Part shown: one piece after another, positions 5,669 through 7,441 of the stretch
Layout: every line of letters begins with the position of its first letter
Position numbering within the stretch: the stretch's first letter is position 1
Origin: an uncultured Actinomycetes bacterium
GTDB taxonomy: Bacteria; Actinomycetota; Coriobacteriia; Coriobacteriales; RUG844
Direction: 5' to 3'
DNA length: 7,441 bases
Assembly (NCBI GenBank): GCA_900313875.1
Contig: OMSY01000135.1
Span: 1-7,441, forward strand
Translations under genes and position numbers: made by a program
The notes under the pieces: model-generated
Told to the model about the DNA's origin: nothing
What the model saw: the letters and a program-made list of their open reading frames with translations, nothing else
Databases searched by the model: none

Positions 5669-7441
5669 ATGTCAGACTTCATGAGATATGTCGACGAGCT
5701 GGCCGAGGGCATCGGGCCTCGTCCGGCGAACACCGAGGAAGAACACCAGGCAGCGGAGAGCATCGCCGGCTGGTTCGCCGAAGGTGGGGTGCAGGCCGAT
5801 ATCGAGGAGTTCGCTTGTCCCACCGCCTCGCGTTGGCCCTATCTGGTCGCCTATGCGGTCATGTTCGTCTCGGCGCTCCTTGCGCGCGTGGGAGGGGCCG
5901 TTTCCGTCATCTCCTTCATCCTTTCCCTCCTGGCCTTGGGTCTCTTCGCCTGCGAGCGGTATGTGCGTCCCATGTTCGGCAGCATGTTCAAGCGCGGACT
6001 CAGCCAGAACGTCGTGGCAAGGTACACCCCTGCGAATGCGGATGGCACCCTGCCGCGCAAGACGCGCAAGATCGTCGTCCTTGCACGTTATGACTCCAGC
6101 CATTCCTCGCTCGAATCCGGTCGTATCCTCGGGCGGTTCTACCCCATCATCCAGAAGGTGCTTCTCGGGTGCATGGTCATCATCCCCGTGCTCCTGCTGA
6201 TACAGATGTTCCTCAGGGGGTCGGGAAGCCGGACCACGGTCTGGGGTCTCGCCCTCATCCTCTCGCTCGTTCCCCTTGCCGGCGCCATCTTCCTCGTCGT
6301 GCGACGCTATGTCCTGGGCTTTCCCGATGGCGCGAACGACAATGCATCCGGTGTGGCTGCGATGCTCGAGGTCTATGACCGTATCATCAACATGAGCAGC
6401 GATGAGGCGGAGGAGGCCGAATCCGAGCTTCATGGTGAGGATGCCGCCCATGAGGCGGGGGTCGTCCCCAGCTCCGCGCGCCTGCGTTATCTCGCCTCTG
6501 GGCGAGAGGATATCGAGGGCGGGATGCGGGGAGACGAGATGGTTCCCGGCGCCCTTCCCGAGGATGCCGGGATCGAACAGGTGCCCGATGTTCCCGGTCC
6601 TGCCGGGGAGCAGGATGTCATCATGCGTGAAGCAGAGGGCTATCCCGCTCCTATCGGAGCGGAGGCCGCGCCGCAGAGTGATCTCCCGTCTATCGACGTG
6701 GTTCCCGAAGTCGTCCCGGCACCGGCGGATGTCCCCGTGCAGCAGCTGGAACCGGTGCAGGTAGCCGAGCCTGTCGAGGCGCCCGCACCCGTGCCCGTGG
6801 AGGTGCCTGCTGAGCCAGTGGTCGAGACCCCGTCCATGGGTGAGGTACCTCCCACAGAGGTGCCCGTGCAGGCCGAGGTTGCACCGGTTGCCGAAGCGGC
6901 CCCTGTCGAGGGTGAACCCGCGGGCATGCAGCAGGATATGCCGCAGCGGCAGCACAGTCGTGCGGAGGCGGTACGTGCCGCTGCTCTCGAGGCGTCCCAA
7001 CCTCGTCCTGTGGGACAGCGCGCGAAGCCATCGTGGTGGGTCAACGTCGAGAACCGCAAGAAGAATGGCTCGATGCAGGGTACGGTCAAGCAGCCCTCGG
7101 AGATCCGTTCCCGCTTTGCGGATATCCCCACGTTGCCACAGGAGGAGACCCGCCGTCAGCGCCTTGAACGCGAGGAAGCCATGCGCAGGCGGCATGAGGC
7201 GGAGATGGCTGCCGCAGCAGCTGCCGCCGCAGCCGAGCGGGCTGCACTCGAACAGGAACAACCTGCCGTGCCGGTCGATGAGGGGGTATCCGCAATGGGT
7301 GCCGCCGAGCCCCCCGTCTCCATCGAGCCCAGTGCGCCGGCAGAGCCGGTGGCTGCGGAGCCCTTCGACGAGAAGGCTTATGAGTTCCTCGCGATGAACT
7401 CCGGCATGACCCTCGAGGAGTACCTGGAGAGCAACGGCATC
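5669..7441 (+). CDS. Membrane-anchored M28-peptidase-like protein with long disordered insertion (3' end outside window)
   Basis: An ATG at 5669, four bases after a strong GGGGAGG site, opens a frame that stays open for 591 codons to the window edge. Residues 1-50 (YVDELAEGIGPRPANTEEEHQAAESIAGWF) match the N-terminal helix region of M28 zinc aminopeptidases. Two hydrophobic helices follow (about 57-74 and 76-95), then a core strand IVVLARYDSSHSS (135-147), two more membrane helices (about 159-182 and 191-211) and the family motif GANDNASGVAAMLE (221-234) with the metal-bridging D224. The first metal-binding His of the usual 'HxD' is Arg140 here, although D142 remains. From about 243 the chain becomes acidic and Pro/Val/Ala/Glu-rich (to about 425), then has a WWVNVENRKK patch (456-465), an arginine/glutamate helix with ten consecutive alanines (about 491-530) and another Pro/Ala segment. 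The remaining catalytic residues (EE, D/E, H) would be downstream, so activity is undecided. Probably an integral membrane protein. Confidence 0.8.
   Translation, partial: MSDFMRYVDELAEGIGPRPANTEEEHQAAESIAGWFAEGGVQADIEEFACPTASRWPYLVAYAVMFVSALLARVGGAVSVISFILSLLALGLFACERYVRPMFGSMFKRGLSQNVVARYTPANADGTLPRKTRKIVVLARYDSSHSSLESGRILGRFYPIIQKVLLGCMVIIPVLLLIQMFLRGSGSRTTVWGLALILSLVPLAGAIFLVVRRYVLGFPDGANDNASGVAAMLEVYDRIINMSSDEAEEAESELHGEDAAHEAGVVPSSARLRYLASGREDIEGGMRGDEMVPGALPEDAGIEQVPDVPGPAGEQDVIMREAEGYPAPIGAEAAPQSDLPSIDVVPEVVPAPADVPVQQLEPVQVAEPVEAPAPVPVEVPAEPVVETPSMGEVPPTEVPVQAEVAPVAEAAPVEGEPAGMQQDMPQRQHSRAEAVRAAALEASQPRPVGQRAKPSWWVNVENRKKNGSMQGTVKQPSEIRSRFADIPTLPQEETRRQRLEREEAMRRRHEAEMAAAAAAAAAERAALEQEQPAVPVDEGVSAMGAAEPPVSIEPSAPAEPVAAEPFDEKAYEFLAMNSGMTLEEYLESNGI

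Noticed and set aside
5672..7261. 529-codon open frame antisense to the M28-like gene
   Set aside because: It is the complement of a high-GC coding frame with a good ribosome-binding site, membrane helices and the GANDNASG motif. The antisense product is His/Arg/Gly-rich, without recognisable domains or a ribosome-binding site.
1..7441. CRISPR array, tRNA, rRNA, insertion sequence, attachment site
   Set aside because: No regularly spaced repeats, cloverleaf-type sequence, transposase or terminal inverted repeats were seen; nearly all the window is protein-coding.

Overview
GC-rich (about 60% G+C), densely packed bacterial DNA. An actinobacterium is likely, and I favour the class Coriobacteriia, but this is an inference. 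It rests on codon usage, a tandem pair of PafB/PafC-type WYL-domain regulators, and a perfect match to the actinobacterial 'RecA-NDp' (PafBC-type) DNA-damage promoter. No rRNA or other phylogenetic marker is present, so genus cannot be read from the window.

Layout. (1) Positions 1-215, minus strand: the N-terminus of a GNAT-family acetyltransferase, whose 3' end lies outside the window. (2) Positions 216-504: a divergent regulatory region with the RecA-NDp-type promoter at 398-420, followed by a leader that can fold into a hairpin. (3) Positions 505-3393, plus strand: a DinG-family protein with an N-terminal DnaQ-like (DEDDh) exonuclease domain and a C-terminal XPD/DinG-type superfamily 2 helicase that keeps candidate Fe-S cysteines. 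(4) Positions 3290-5426, minus strand: two overlapping WYL-domain transcriptional regulators. The upstream one is PafB-like (GTG start at 5426) and the downstream one PafC-like (ATG start at 4405). The last 104 bp of the PafC-like gene overlap the 3' end of the helicase gene tail to tail. (5) Positions 5427-5668: a second divergent regulatory region with an 8-bp inverted repeat. (6) Positions 5669-7441, plus strand: a membrane-anchored protein related to M28 metallopeptidases. Its fold is interrupted by two membrane hairpins and then by a very long disordered, Pro/Ala/Glu/Val-rich segment. It runs off the right edge.

How the parts may work together. In mycobacteria PafB and PafC form the LexA-independent activator of the DNA-damage response and act at promoters of the form TTGTCRGTG-N8-TAnnnT. 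Here a PafB/PafC-like pair lies tail to tail with a nuclease-helicase gene whose upstream region carries exactly that promoter (TTGTCGGTG-N8-TAGAAT). The simplest model is a local regulator-target arrangement in which the WYL pair activates the exonuclease-helicase upon DNA damage. I see no LexA-type CGAAC...GTTCG box in either intergenic region. The M28-like gene on the far side is divergent from the regulators and has no complete copy of the motif.
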